Shown: one piece after another, positions 42,634-54,109 of the stretch
How the letters are laid out: each line of letters starts with the position of its first letter
Position numbering within the stretch: position 1 is the stretch's first letter
Origin: Amycolatopsis thermophila
Lineage (GTDB): Bacteria; Actinomycetota; Actinomycetes; Mycobacteriales; Pseudonocardiaceae
Direction of reading: 5' to 3'
DNA: 64,000 nt
Assembly (NCBI RefSeq): GCF_030814215.1
Contig: NZ_JAUSUT010000001.1
Span: 6,758,001 to 6,822,000 of the forward strand
Notes under the pieces: model-generated
The model's database searches: none
Told to the model about the DNA's origin: nothing
Seen by the model: only the letters and a program-made list of their open reading frames with translations
Program-made: the position numbers and the translations under genes

Positions 42634-43845
42634 TCAGCGTTTCGGAGCGGGACCGGCCAAGGCCGACTCGAACGTGTCGGTGGTCGCCGACAGCTCGCCG
42701 TCCACCACCGGGCAAGGCAGCGCGTAGACATTGACCGCGCGGGGCTCCTTGGGGCTCGGCCCGGGCTTGGTGAAGTCCAGCGGCGCGCTCATGCCGGTGT
42801 CGATCGGGCCGGAGTTGAGCCACTTCACGATGCCCGCACTGCTGATGTCCGTGATCGTGCCGTTGTTGACGGCCTCGGCGAACAGGTTCGGGCCGAGCCA
42901 GGTCGCGATGGTCGACTCACTGATGGTGTCGTCGATGTCGCTCGCGTACTTCGCGGCGTCGTCGATCATCTGCTGGCGACGTGCGGACTTCGAGCCGTCC
43001 AGCTGGTATGTGGCCAGCAAGGTGGCCTTCAAGCCATTCGACTGCACCTGATCGAGGAACTGCTGCCCCAGCGTGCCGGTGGTGCTGACGACCGGGATGT
43101 TCAGGCCGACCTGCTTCATCGCCTGCATCAGCTGGATGGCGGCGGACTCCTGGAGCGCCGTGACGACGGCCTTGTCGCCGTTGGCCTTGAGCTGTGTGGC
43201 GACCGGGACCCAGTCCGTGGTGGTCGTGTCGGTCAGCACGTTGTCCACCTGGGTGGTCCGTCCGAGCGCGTGGAGGCCCGCCCGGATGTAGTCACCGGTG
43301 ACCGCGCTGGTGGAGAAGCCCGCCATGCCGATCCGGTCCGCCGCCGGGTCCAGCACGAGCGCCACGTTCGAGAACGCCACCCGGGCGGAGCCGCACGGGA
43401 ACGACCACTGGGAAGTCAGCTCCTGGGTCACCACGGGAGTGTTGCAGAACAACGGGATCTTCGCCGCCTCCAGGGCTGACAGCAGCGTCGCCTGCTGGCG
43501 CCCGATGGTCCCGGTCACGAAGAGGACCTTGTCCTCGTTGACGAGCTTGTTGGCGCACTGCGCCGCCGTGCCCGCCTCGTCCTTGTCGTCGCAGACGACG
43601 ATCTGAATGGGCCGGCCCTTGACACCGCCGCGCGAGTTGATCCCGTGCTCCGCCGCCTTCGCGATCTTGGGGATGTCCGGGAAGGCCAGGGTCGCCCCCG
43701 CGATCGGAGCCATCACCCCGATCCTCACCGGTTCCCCGGTGAGTCCCGCGCTCGTGTCATCCGAGTCGCCACTCGAACACCCCGCGAGAGCCACGAGCGT
43801 CACCAGGGTCACGCCCATCGCCATTGAAAGCCGAACCCGCCGCAC
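42634..43845 (-). CDS. LivJ-type substrate-binding lipoprotein
   Basis: A 403-residue periplasmic-binding-fold (peripla_BP_6) lipoprotein. The lipobox LVALAGC ends at Cys23. EPVRIGVMAPIAGATLAFP, CDDKDEAGTAAQCANKL and FVTGTIGRQQATLLSALEA are family segments. First gene of the binding protein, LivHMG fusion, LivF operon. A conserved 17-bp motif lies 47 bp upstream. Ligand not known; the clustering with acyl-CoA and aromatic enzymes suggests a carboxylate. Confidence 0.88.
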   Translation of the reverse strand: MRRVRLSMAMGVTLVTLVALAGCSSGDSDDTSAGLTGEPVRIGVMAPIAGATLAFPDIPKIAKAAEHGINSRGGVKGRPIQIVVCDDKDEAGTAAQCANKLVNEDKVLFVTGTIGRQQATLLSALEAAKIPLFCNTPVVTQELTSQWSFPCGSARVAFSNVALVLDPAADRIGMAGFSTSAVTGDYIRAGLHALGRTTQVDNVLTDTTTTDWVPVATQLKANGDKAVVTALQESAAIQLMQAMKQVGLNIPVVSTTGTLGQQFLDQVQSNGLKATLLATYQLDGSKSARRQQMIDDAAKYASDIDDTISESTIATWLGPNLFAEAVNNGTITDISSAGIVKWLNSGPIDTGMSAPLDFTKPGPSPKEPRAVNVYALPCPVVDGELSATTDTFESALAGPAPKR

Positions 43846-43891
43846 ATTTCCTCCAGAACCGTCTCACCCGTTGGGTGACATTTAGTTAAGT

Positions 43892-43908
43892 GAATGACGT
43901 TTTGTTCA
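43892..43908. promoter_or_regulatory. GAATGACGTTTTGTTCA motif upstream of the LivJ-type operon
   Basis: Matches the 25041-25057 motif in 15 of 17 bases and lies at a similar distance from a minus-strand start. It is loosely palindromic (GAATGA and TTCATC). Likely operator for an unseen regulator. Confidence 0.45.
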
Positions 43909-44426
43909 TCGCCCAGAAGTGTGACATGCGACTGCCGGAGCGTCAACGGTTAACGCTGACGAAGTGCTCATGAACTGAACGGCATGTTCGCTTACCGAAT
44001 GCGGGAGTATTACATGTCACCCTGCAGCGGGCAAGCGCGGAAAATGGGAAACATGATGCGGTGAAGACCGGTCAGGAAACCACCGGATTCAGGGTCGGCA
44101 ATGTGCTCGGGTCCGAGGTAGCTGGTCGCCGTCAGGCGGACCGTGGTGGTATCCCCTTGGTCATTTCCCAGCTTCCGTGGTCGCCAGACGCCGGAGAGGT
44201 CGCCGTCCGCTGCCTTCGTCCCCATCTGTCTGTCCGAAGTGGCCGGTCGCCACCCGCACGGCCTGTCCAGCCTGGGGACAGCAGCCCGGCCCACCCGGCG
44301 TGCGGAACACTCCCAGGGAAAGGTCGGCGTCCGCTTCGCCCCATCGACCGCGGGACGAAGTTCCTTGTCGACGATGGTGCGAGTCAGTTCTGCCCGGGCG
44401 GCCGGCTTCGGGATGGCACGAGCCGG
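43909..44426. other. Gene-free stretch upstream of the LivJ-type gene
   Basis: About 520 bases. A minus-strand frame ending at 44010 includes TTTVRLTATSYLGPEHIADP followed by GLHRIMFPIFRA, which looks protein-like but is not recognised and has no convincing start. Otherwise no gene or RNA seen. Confidence 0.35.
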
Positions 44427-46056
<1,630 letters not shown>

Positions 46057-46084
46057 ATGCGTAAGCGGTTGGATGACCGGCGTG

Positions 46085-46680
46085 CGTGGAGGCCGTGGGT
46101 GTTCCTGCTGCAGGAGCCGGGATACGGCTCCGGGATGACGTACTGCGGCTGCTGCGGGACTGGACCGAGGCCGGCTGATCGGCTGGTCCCGCGCCGCGGT
46201 CCACGGCTCGCCTGTCGGGCGGTAAGGAGGCCGAAAACCGGTGCGAACCCGGTCGACCGCGCCCGCACCGGCTCCAAACATCATGTAGTCACCGAAGCGG
46301 CCGGATCCCGCCAGCGGTGACACCGACCAGCGGAAGCGCAACGACATTACCCAGCTTGCTCCGCTACTCGAGGCCCTCTCCCGGCGCGAGGCCGGTGTGG
46401 ACGGCCCCGCTGCCGTCCGGACACGCCCTACGCCGACCTGCCTACGACTTCGACAAGCACCGGGACCCCGTGCGCGCCAGGGCATCGCATCTCGCTTCGC
46501 CCGCCGCGGCACCGAACACGGCTCCTGCCTCGGCCTCCACCGCTGGGTCGTCGAGCAAACCATCGCCCTGCCGCACTCGTTCCGGCGCCTGCACACCAGC
46601 TGGGAAATTCGCGCGATCCGGGTTCGTAGGCATGCCCGCGAACTCGTAAAAGCGGTGGAGCACGGCGAGGTCATCAGCCA
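46085..46680 (+). mobile_element. IS5 family (IS112-like) transposase remnant
   Basis: Pieces of an IS5-group DDE transposase occur in order but in different frames: LIGWSRAAVHGSPVG, KTGANPVDRARTGSKHHVVT, RKRNDITQLAPLLEAL, and the C-terminal RRGTEHGSCLGLHRWVVEQT then FRRLHTSWEIR. The catalytic Asp of the DGS segment is changed (VHGS) and at least three frameshifts are needed, so it is inactive. I could not identify terminal inverted repeats or a target duplication. Confidence 0.65.
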
Positions 46681-46863
46681 TGGAAGAGATCTCTCCTGCG
46701 CACACGGGTCAGGGATCAGGTCGGCACGCCGTCCGATTGGCGTGCCGGTCGAGGGTGAACCGAACCGGGCAACGCCGAGCCTAGACAGACCGTCGGGTCA
46801 ATCAATAGGCTGTACGTCGCTTGCACGACGCTGTGTCAGCGGAGCACCGTAAGGAGGGGCGCC

Positions 46864-47531
46864 GTGAGCCGTGAGCTCGCTTCCCATGGTGTCGACACTC
46901 GCGCACAGAGCTCCTCATCAGCCGCGACAGACTCGGTGCCCGACTCGCGAACATCGGCGTCCCGCTCCGCCGGGTCTCGGCGTCGGAGCTTCGGCCGGGG
47001 ACAGCACCGCGCCTGCCGCTGGACTCGCCGATTCAGCCGTGGGAGCCGGTGTCCATCAACTACACCAGCGGCACAACGGGCCCTTGACGGGCGCGCTGAC
47101 CGCCTCCATGTGTGCGGCCATGACGGCCCACGGGGTGTTCACCACGTACGTCCTGCCCACGGACTTCCTGCTGGCCGGCCTGCAAGGCTTCCTTGTCCGC
47201 ACGACGGCATCGATGCTGCTCGCGCAGCCGGAGAAGCCGGACGACGCGGATACTCTGCTGCGTCGCATCCTCGTGACGCCGATGCTCGGCGGCCCCGCGA
47301 CGTTCATGCGCCGTTTCGGGCTGGACAACGTCTTCGGGTCCTGCGGTCCCACCGAGTGCGGGATCGAAACGATCCTCGACGACCCTGGCCGGACACGCGT
47401 GCCCTCGGCGTGCCGCGGGACGACATCCAGGTCGGACCGTCGACGAGCACGGCATTCCGGTCTCCTCCAGTACCGCCGGTGAGCTGATCGTCCGCTCCGA
47501 GCGCCCGTGGGAGCTCATGACCGAGCACTGA
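46864..47531 (+). pseudogene. Acyl-CoA synthetase (AMP-binding) remnant
   Basis: PWEPVSINYTSGTTGP at about 47036 is the AMP-binding P-loop, followed at once by a stop. Other frames give GGPATFMRRFGLDNVFGS, TECGIETILDDPG, GVPRDDIQV and the tail VDEHGIPVSSSTAGELIVRS to a stop at 47531. Order matches fatty-acid/aromatic acyl-CoA ligases, but the N-terminal half and the C-terminal subdomain are missing. It lies directly upstream of the P450 gene and may once have been co-transcribed. Confidence 0.65.
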
Positions 47532-47591
47532 GGCCGGCCCATCGGTCCTGTCCGACGACCGCGCGACGCCGCGCGGCGAAAGGAGCACGAC

Positions 47592-48809
47592 GTGAGCATT
47601 CACCAGTCCGCCGACCGGCCCGTCTTCGACGCGGCCGATCCCCTGCTCGTCGAGGACCCCGGCGCCTACTACGCGCGGATCCGCCGCGCGAACCCTAGCC
47701 ATGTGGTGCCCGGAATGGGCCTGACGTTCTTCCGCCACGCGGAGTGCAACCGCGTCTTCCGAGACACCCGCTCGTTCGGCAACGACCCGCTCCGCTCGCT
47801 GCGCTTCCAGCAGCTCGAGCGCACGGATCCGGCTGCCGCGGCCGAGACCCGGCGATTCCTGGACCACCGCTTCTTCGACGAGATCGACCCGCCCGACCAC
47901 ACGCGCATCCGCCGGGTCTTCGACCGGCTCTTCGGTCGGCGCAACGCGCTCGCCCAGCGCGAGCGGATCACCGAGCTCTTCACCGCCCAGCTCGACCGGC
48001 TCGACGGCGCCCGCGAGTTCGACCTCGTCACCGACTACGCCTACGCCGTCCCGATCCGCATGGTCACCGAGCTGACCGGGATGCCCGCCCACGACGACCC
48101 GAAGATCGCCGGCTGGCTGTTCGACATCGCAAACAACTTCGACTTCCGCTTGATCGACGGAATGTACCGCGCGGGCGCGCCGCTCTTCGAGCACATCGAG
48201 GAGTTCGTCGCGGGCAGGCGCCGGGACCCCCAGGGAGGCTTCATCGACGAAGTCATCGCCGCCGAGGACACCGGCGAGCTCAGCCACGGCGAGCTCCTCG
48301 GCGCGATCGGAGTGCTGCTGGTGGGTGGATTCGAGACCACGGCCAGTGCCCTGTGCAATGGGGTGCACGCCCTGCTCGTCCATCCCGAGCAGTTCGCCCG
48401 GCTGCGCGACGACCCGGCCCTGCTCGAACCCGCGGTCGAGGAGATGCTCCGCTTCGACGGCCCGGTCGCGGCACAGAAGCGGATCGCACTGACCCGCGTG
48501 GAGCTCGGGGGGCACGTCGTCGAGCCCGGCGAGGAGGTGCGCGTCGTCATCGCCTCGGCCAACCACGACGAGGACGTGTTCGACGACCCCGGCACGTTCG
48601 ACGTCGGGCGGCGGCCGAACCCGCACCTGTCCTTCGCGGCGGGAGTCCACCACTGCCTCGGCGCGCCGCTCGCGCGCCAGGAGATGCCGATCGGCGTCGA
48701 GGTGCTGATGCGCCGCTACCGCGAGATCCACCTGCTGGAGGCCGTCGAGCGGAAGGCCTTCGGCTCGAACACCCTGAACTCGCTGAAGGTCGCCGTCGTC
48801 CCACGGTGA
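47592..48809 (+). CDS. Cytochrome P450 monooxygenase
   Basis: A 405-residue soluble bacterial P450. The I-helix oxygen-binding motif is LLVGGFETTAS (Glu in place of the usual Asp, first Gly doubled), the K-helix ExxR is EEMLRFD, and the haem loop FAAGVHHCLGAPLAR has its Cys near residue 355. All core elements are present and no frameshift is seen, in contrast to both neighbours. GAAAGGAG precedes GTG 47592. No ferredoxin or reductase gene is adjacent, so electrons must come from elsewhere. Substrate unknown; many actinobacterial P450s beside acyl-CoA genes hydroxylate steroids or terpenoids. Confidence 0.9.
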   Translation: MSIHQSADRPVFDAADPLLVEDPGAYYARIRRANPSHVVPGMGLTFFRHAECNRVFRDTRSFGNDPLRSLRFQQLERTDPAAAAETRRFLDHRFFDEIDPPDHTRIRRVFDRLFGRRNALAQRERITELFTAQLDRLDGAREFDLVTDYAYAVPIRMVTELTGMPAHDDPKIAGWLFDIANNFDFRLIDGMYRAGAPLFEHIEEFVAGRRRDPQGGFIDEVIAAEDTGELSHGELLGAIGVLLVGGFETTASALCNGVHALLVHPEQFARLRDDPALLEPAVEEMLRFDGPVAAQKRIALTRVELGGHVVEPGEEVRVVIASANHDEDVFDDPGTFDVGRRPNPHLSFAAGVHHCLGAPLARQEMPIGVEVLMRRYREIHLLEAVERKAFGSNTLNSLKVAVVPR

Positions 48810-48976
48810 CGGCGCGCCGCCAGGAAACCACGCCCTCGAAGGGGAAGCGGCCCCACCGACGGTGAGCCCTCCGAAAGAACCCCGCCGTTCTCGCTGCCGC
48901 TCACTCGACAACCGCCCTGTGCGAATCGGGTAAAGAGGGCCTGTGAGACGAGCGGTGTCCGATGTGGAGAGCCGGA

Positions 48977-49745
48977 GGACTCGAACCCGCTGCCGGCCTG
49001 GATTGGGCTGGATGAGCAGCTGGTCAGCCAGTTGGTGGACCGCGCGAAGGCGGGTGGGCTGCAGAACCGGCCCTTGGACGTGGTGTATCCGGTGATCTTC
49101 ACCGATGCGGTGCACGTCAAGATCCGTGACGGGCCAACGGCCCATCTACGTCGCGCTCGCGGTGACCTGCGAGGGGCATCGCGACATCCTCGGCCTGCGT
49201 GCCGGCGACAGTGGGAAGGGCGCCAAGTACTGCCTCACGTGCTCACCGAGATCGAAAACCGCGGTGTGACCGACGTGCTCACGCTCGCCTGCGACGGCCT
49301 GGCCGGGCTGCCCGAGGCCATCCCCCCGCGTGGCCGCGCACGACCACCCAGACCTGCATCGTGCACCTGTTGCGCAACAGCTTCCGACATGCCGGTCGCC
49401 GGCATGGGGACGCCATCGCCAAAGCCGTGCGCCCGGTCTATGCCGCCACACGGAGTCCGTCGCCAAGGAACGCTTCGCCGAGTTCACCGAAACCTGGGGC
49501 GGCAAGTATCCGGCCATCGCGCGGTTGTGTGGGTACGCCTGGGCCGAGTTCGTGCCGTTCCTGGCCTTCGACCCGGAGATCCGGCGGGTGACCTGCTCGA
49601 CCAACGCCATCGACTCTGTCAACGCCCGCATCGGGCGTGCCGTGAAGGCCCGCGGGCACTTGCCCACCGGCACCGGGTGGAAACGGAGGACCATGCGCTG
49701 GAAAGCGGTACTGGTCGGCATTCTCGTTGTTGCACCAGCTGTTGG
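48977..49745 (+). mobile_element. IS256 family transposase remnant with internal deletion
   Basis: LPAWIGLDEQLVSQLVDRAK and AGGLQ match the N-terminus of an IS256-type transposase; the next residues NRPLDVVYPVIFTDAVHVKI belong roughly 120 residues further on, so a clean in-frame deletion joins them. Then frameshifted pieces follow: PIYVALAVTCEGHRDILGLR, LTEIENRGVTDVLTLACDG, KERFAEFTETWGGKYPAIAR, and FDPEIRRVTCSTNAIDSVNA to RWTMRWK-like ending. Clearly inactive. Inverted repeats not found. Confidence 0.7.
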
Positions 49746-50040
49746 GGGGGTCCTGTCGGTGAGGCACGCGCGTCGTTGGTGCCTTCGAGTCGGTGGTGGT
49801 GCAACATCTCGTTGCCCTGGTCCCAGGCCGGCGGGCGGCACAAGCCCGGCAGGAGGCGGATGAACGTGCGGATCAGGGTGTCGCCGCCCGCTTGCGCGCT
49901 GGGGTCCGCGGCGAGGCGGTCCAGGATCGTGAACGGGTCCTGCGTTCCACCAGGGTGATGATCGCGGCCGTTGCCCGGCGCGGCGGAGCAGCCGGTCATC
50001 GATCTCAGCGAGGATCTCCACATTGTTCTTTTCTGCGGAC
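49742..50040 (-). pseudogene. Unidentified remnant downstream of the quinone oxidoreductase
   Basis: Minus-strand frames give NNVEILAEIDDRLLRRAGQ and, after a shift, DPFTILDRLAADPSAQAGGD then TLIRTFIRLLPGLCRPPAWD. The segments look like genuine protein with actinomycete codon bias but I do not recognise the family, and no single frame is open. The sequence abuts the IS256 remnant, so part may have been removed by that insertion. Confidence 0.4.
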
Positions 50041-50052
50041 GAGCCGCGCCGC

Positions 50053-50988
50053 TCAGAACCGCAGCACGATCCGGCCCCGCACCCCGCCCCGCGCCAGCTC
50101 GTCGTGCGCCGCGCTTGCCTCCACCGCATCCCGCACGTCGGTGTCGAGCGGGCGCAGCACCCCGGCGGCGGCCAGGTCGCGCACCCGCTCGAGCAGGTCC
50201 CTCCGGCCGCGGTCGCGGGTGACGAACACGTGGTGCCGTTCGATCCCTCGGCCCGGGGAAGTCGGCCGGGGCCGCACGCAGGCCAGGACCCCGCCGTCCC
50301 GTATCGCGGCGTCCACCAGCTCGTCCTGCACCGCGCAGTCGACGAGCCCGTCCACCCCGTCAGGCGCGACGGCGCGCAGGTGCGCGGCGACCGCATCCCC
50401 GCGCTCGACGACGTGGTCGGCGCCCAGCGCCCGCACCCGCTGGACGTCCGCGGGCGCGGCGTCGGCGAGGACCACCAGCCCCGCCGCGTGGGCGAGCTGG
50501 ACCACCAGCCCGCCCACCGCGCCGGCCGCTCCCGTCACCCCGACCGTCGCGCCCTTCTCCAAGCCGAGCGCCTCCAGTGCGAGCGCGGCCGTCATCCCGT
50601 TCATCGGCAGGGTCGCCGCCCCGGCGAAGTCGAGGTCCGCCGGGATCACGACCGCCTGCTCTGCAGGCACGACGACCTGCTCCGCGTAGGCCCCGGTCGG
50701 CGAGTCGAACGGCGAGACGATCGCCATGACGCGGTCGCCGGGGGCGAAGGGCACGCCCTCACCGACCGCGTCGACGGTGCCGGCCGCCTCCATGCCCGGG
50801 ACGTGCGGGGGAGTCCGGGTGCCGAGGGCCTCGGACCGGGCTCCCGCCCGGAACACGAGATCGGCCGGGTTGACGGTCGCGGCCGCCACCCGGATCCGGA
50901 TCTCGCCGGGACCGACCGCGGGGACCGGGAGGTCGAAGGCCCGCAGAACCTCAGGCCCTCCGAAAGCGTCCAGACCGATGGCGCGCAA
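50053..50988 (-). CDS. Zinc-free quinone oxidoreductase/enone reductase (MDR)
   Basis: A 311-residue NADPH:quinone-oxidoreductase-like protein. AIGLDAFGGPEVLRAFDLPV opens the domain, PHVPGMEAAGTVDAVGEGV and GDRVMAIVSPFDSPTGAYAE follow, and the nucleotide site is VGVTGAAGAVGGLVVQLA. No zinc ligands. I use TTG 50988, which has AGAGGAG upstream and fits the family N-terminus; the longer open frame covers the next gene in antisense. A decayed paralogue is at 24203-24735. Probable enone or quinone reduction. Confidence 0.82.
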   Translation of the reverse strand: MRAIGLDAFGGPEVLRAFDLPVPAVGPGEIRIRVAAATVNPADLVFRAGARSEALGTRTPPHVPGMEAAGTVDAVGEGVPFAPGDRVMAIVSPFDSPTGAYAEQVVVPAEQAVVIPADLDFAGAATLPMNGMTAALALEALGLEKGATVGVTGAAGAVGGLVVQLAHAAGLVVLADAAPADVQRVRALGADHVVERGDAVAAHLRAVAPDGVDGLVDCAVQDELVDAAIRDGGVLACVRPRPTSPGRGIERHHVFVTRDRGRRDLLERVRDLAAAGVLRPLDTDVRDAVEASAAHDELARGGVRGRIVLRF

Positions 50989-51023
50989 GGCCCCGGCTCC
51001 TCTCTGCAGATCTGGTGCGAAGA

Positions 51024-51458
51024 CTAGGACTCGACGGCGAAGCCGGTCTCGACGCCGGCGAAGGCCCGCTCGACCACCCGGGCGTCGAAGTACTCCCGCC
51101 AGAGTGTCACCTTGTCGTCCCGCACCTTCACCACGCACACGTAGTGGTTGTCGTAGGCGCCGCCATTGCCGCGCAGCACCGAACGGCCCGTCCACTCCAC
51201 GAAGTAGGTCCCCTCCTCGTCGGTGGCGAACACCTCGACGTCCCGCGCGGTGAAGCTCTCGAAGGTGTCGGACATGTTCGACATCCCACCGACGATGGCC
51301 TCCTTCCCGACGTACGACGTCGGGAAGCCCGCGGGCACGAACGGCCACTCCATCACGCCGTCGTCCGCCCAGAGGGCGAAGTACCGCGGCATGTCCATCG
51401 ACGTCATGGCGTCGATGAGATCGCGCACCTTCTGCTTGCCGTCCACGGTGATCGTCAT
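51024..51458 (-). CDS. SnoaL-like (NTF2 superfamily) protein
   Basis: A 144-residue SnoaL-type protein: KVRDLIDAMTSMDMPRYFAL, WADDGVMEWPFVPAG, SYVGKEAIVGGM and VWLREYF-like ending (VTLWREYFDARVVERAF). Intact with a good ATG. It lies between a broken SDR and the quinone oxidoreductase on the same strand, the same trio seen as remnants or genes at 23.7-24.8 kb. Isomerase, dehydratase or epoxide-hydrolase-like roles are possible. Confidence 0.75.
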   Translation of the reverse strand: MTITVDGKQKVRDLIDAMTSMDMPRYFALWADDGVMEWPFVPAGFPTSYVGKEAIVGGMSNMSDTFESFTARDVEVFATDEEGTYFVEWTGRSVLRGNGGAYDNHYVCVVKVRDDKVTLWREYFDARVVERAFAGVETGFAVES

Positions 51459-51483
51459 CGATCCGTCCTTTCGGGAAGGTGTT

Positions 51484-52117
51484 TCAGCTGCGGGAGGACC
51501 CGGGCACGGAGCCCCTGGGCCTGCTGAGGGCGGTGGCGAGGCAGCCGCCGTCGGCGGGCAGCGCGACGCCGGTGACGAACGACGACTCGCCGCTCGCGAG
51601 GAACAGGATCGTGGCCGCGAGCTCGCGCGGCTCCCCGATCCGGTTCAGGGCCTGGTCGAGGACGGAGTTGTCCTTCGCCTCGTCGAAGTTGGCCACCCAG
51701 TTGCGGGACATGGGGGTGTCCACGAAGCCCGCCTGGATGGAGTTGGCCCGGATCCCGTCTCGCCGTACCCGGCGGCGACCACCTTGGTCAGCGCCATGAC
51801 CCCGGCCTTGGCCGCGCCGTGGAGGCCGATGTGCGGACACGCCACCGGTCCCGCAGAGGACGCCATTGTGACGATCCTGCCGCCGCCCTGGGCCTGCATC
51901 ACCGGGATCGCGTACTTCATCCCGAGGAACGTCCCCTCGCAGGTTGACGTCGATCAGGGTGTCGGGAGTGACCGAACCGGGCACCGAGTACGTAGATCCC
52001 GGTACACGTCGTCGATCCGTCCGAGGCGATCGCGGTGTGGTCGAAGTCGACGACAACCTCGGACGGGACCCAGGGCGGGACGGTGGGGACGGTCGTCTGT
52101 TCGGTTTCGGACGTCAT
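51484..52117 (-). pseudogene. Broken SDR fused to a P450 N-terminus
   Basis: From ATG 52117 the first ~30 residues (TVPPWVPSEVVVDFDHTA) resemble the opening of a cytochrome P450. The sequence then changes to SDR: DTLIDVNLRG, MKYAIPVMQAQGGGRIVTMA, SSAGPVACPHIGLHGAAKAG, a frameshift, then DGIRANSIQAGFVDTPMSRN and ELAATILFLASGESSFVTGV. The nucleotide-binding TGxxxGIG half is missing and at least two frameshifts occur. In the visible active-site region the Tyr is replaced (GLHGAAK). Chimaeric pseudogene. Confidence 0.6.
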
Positions 52118-52216
52118 CGTTCGCTCCGATCTCTGGCGCGTTCCGCTCCGGAGAGCTCGGTGGGCCAGTGGATGAGGCACATCACACCGGCTGACTGACG
52201 CCGTGTCAAGTCATCG

Positions 52217-52920
52217 ATGATGCATGTGCCTAATGACGACCTGGTGGCATCCCCCACGCACGGCCGTGCCCCGGAGTCCGTCGACGCGTCGAACTCCGGC
52301 AGACGCACGGATCTCTACCCGGCCCGAGAGCGGCAGCGGCTGCGCAGCCGGGCCCGGATGCTGGAGGCAGCGCTGGAGGTCTTCGACCGGGACGGGTACA
52401 CGAAGGCCCCGGCGCGAGGAAGTAGCCACGGCAGCGGGCACGAGCCGAACGGCCTTCTACCCGCATTTCAGCTCGAAGGTCGATGCCGTGCTGGACATCT
52501 CGAGGCCGCTGTCGGAGGAGGCCCCGAACCCAGCTGTACGAGTCGCTCGAGGCCTACGAGGACCCCAGGTGGGGACATCTGCGGCAGTGGGCAGCCACCG
52601 CCGTCGACTTCTGGCGGCGCAACCGCAAGGCGATCGGCGACATCAACCAGGCGCCGGCGGTGGAGCCGGAATGGCACACGAGTTCCTCACGATGGTCGAC
52701 GCGAGCGTCGAGGTGCTGAGCGGCCACCCGACCCGTTGGAGGGCGCGGAGCCCGAGGGCGCGCGGCTGCGGGCGAACCTGTTCGTCCCGCAGCTGGACCG
52801 CTTCTGCTACTTCTGCCTTCTCCGCGGCAGCCATTCGACGACGAGGCCTCACTGAGCGCGCTGACCGGCAGAGTCTGGGCACTGATCCACCCGCCGTCAG
52901 GGGACGTACTTCGCTCCTGA
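52217..52920 (+). pseudogene. TetR family regulator, multiply frameshifted
   Basis: Pieces in three frames: RSRARMLEAALEVFDRDGYT (helix 1), EEVATAAGTSRTAFYPHFSS (the helix-turn-helix), ESLEAYEDPRWGHLRQWAAT (ligand domain), LFVPQLDRFCYFCLL and a terminal FDDEASLSALTGRVWALIHP ending at 52920. Each TetR section is present in order but at least three indels break it. It stood divergent to the broken SDR, its presumed target. Confidence 0.65.
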
Positions 52921-53044
52921 CGGCCTCGCCCCGATGGATGTGTGGACTCAATGGTGAACGGCTCGCACAGTCTTTGCCCGTCGTCTTCCACTCCGGATCA
53001 CCAGGCCCCGGACCCCGCGACAGAAGTGAGACGCCGGCCCCTCG

Positions 53045-54079
53045 CTACACCCGGCGAAAGCTCACGGTCTCGTCGATCCACTGCAGGGCCCGGGCGAAGA
53101 ACTCCGGGGCGTTCGGCGCGAGGTTCAGGTCGTGCCCGCTGCCAGCCAGGACGAACGGCGTGACCGAGCGCGCGGCGGCATACCGCGGCCCCTCGACAAG
53201 GGCCACCTCCTCGGCCGTCGCGCACGGCCCCACGGCGCAATGGAAGATGCGCTCCCCACTGCCCTCCGCGAGCAGCACCGGTGCCGTGATCAGGTCCGAC
53301 TGCACGCCCGCCATGCCGGTCGGGAACGTCGCGAGCTCGCCGAGCGTGATGGTGTCCGGGATCGCCTCGTCCGCCGCGAGCACGTCCGGGTCCGCGCCGC
53401 TGGGACCGTAGAAGTACTCGGCCCGGGCCCCGGGCTTCGGCTGCACTTCGCCCGGCTGCCCAGGCGCGGGCTCGACCAGGCGATTCGCGGCCAGGCCCGT
53501 CACCAGATCGGGGGCGGGAAAATGGGTGAAGCCGGACACGACAACCCCGTCCACGTCATGGAACAGTGCCGCCTCGTCGGTGGCGTTGATGGAGCCGAGG
53601 GAGTGCCCGACGGTGACGACCGTGGCGAACCGGTGGCCCGCCACACCGTCGTGGCGGAGCCGCTGGACGACCTGATGCAGCGTGTATGCGTCGTCCGGGG
53701 TGGTGACAAGGGGGGCCGGCACCGAGTCGCTGCGGCCGGTATTGAGCCGCTCGAACGTGATGGTCGCCCGACCGTGGGCGTTCATGAAGTCCACGTAGGA
53801 ATTCCGCTTGACCGGAAAGTCCCAGTAGCTCGAGTTGTACGTCGCGCCGGGCACCAGTAGCTGCACGAGATCCGGGGTGTCATCGCCAGGTACGCAGAGC
53901 CGGACAGCCACCGCCTGCGCCGCGGGCAGGCCGGGCGCGAGCGCTACCGGAACCCGGTCATCCCAACAGGTTGGTACGGCGGCCTCCGCGCCGGGTGGCC
54001 GTACGGCCGCGACGGTCGCCAGCAGCACAGCCGCCGCTGCACTGACCATACGTCGAATCCTCGGCATGACCATCTCCAT
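53045..54079 (-). CDS. Secreted alpha/beta hydrolase
   Basis: A 344-residue exported hydrolase. The N-terminus PRIRRMVSAAAAVLLATVAA with a following GAEA is a Sec signal peptide. TYNSSYWDFPV gives the oxyanion region, VTVGHSLGSINA the nucleophile elbow, and GSGHDLNLAPNA the catalytic His. Two cysteine pairs (TCWDD/RLCVPGDD and FHCAVGPCATA) may form disulfides outside the cell. A strong palindromic operator lies about 30 bp upstream. Probably an esterase or lipase acting on an external substrate. Confidence 0.83.
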   Translation of the reverse strand: MEMVMPRIRRMVSAAAAVLLATVAAVRPPGAEAAVPTCWDDRVPVALAPGLPAAQAVAVRLCVPGDDTPDLVQLLVPGATYNSSYWDFPVKRNSYVDFMNAHGRATITFERLNTGRSDSVPAPLVTTPDDAYTLHQVVQRLRHDGVAGHRFATVVTVGHSLGSINATDEAALFHDVDGVVVSGFTHFPAPDLVTGLAANRLVEPAPGQPGEVQPKPGARAEYFYGPSGADPDVLAADEAIPDTITLGELATFPTGMAGVQSDLITAPVLLAEGSGERIFHCAVGPCATAEEVALVEGPRYAAARSVTPFVLAGSGHDLNLAPNAPEFFARALQWIDETVSFRRV

Positions 54080-54109
54080 CGTCGTCGAGAGACCGATCCC
54101 GGATTATCG

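Noticed and set aside
48964-48994. A tRNA 3'-end-like sequence (GACTCGAACCC on the plus strand, T-loop-like in reverse)
   Set aside because: The T-stem has a mismatch, there is no CCA or anticodon arm nearby, and the same bases encode the start of the IS256 transposase remnant in frame.
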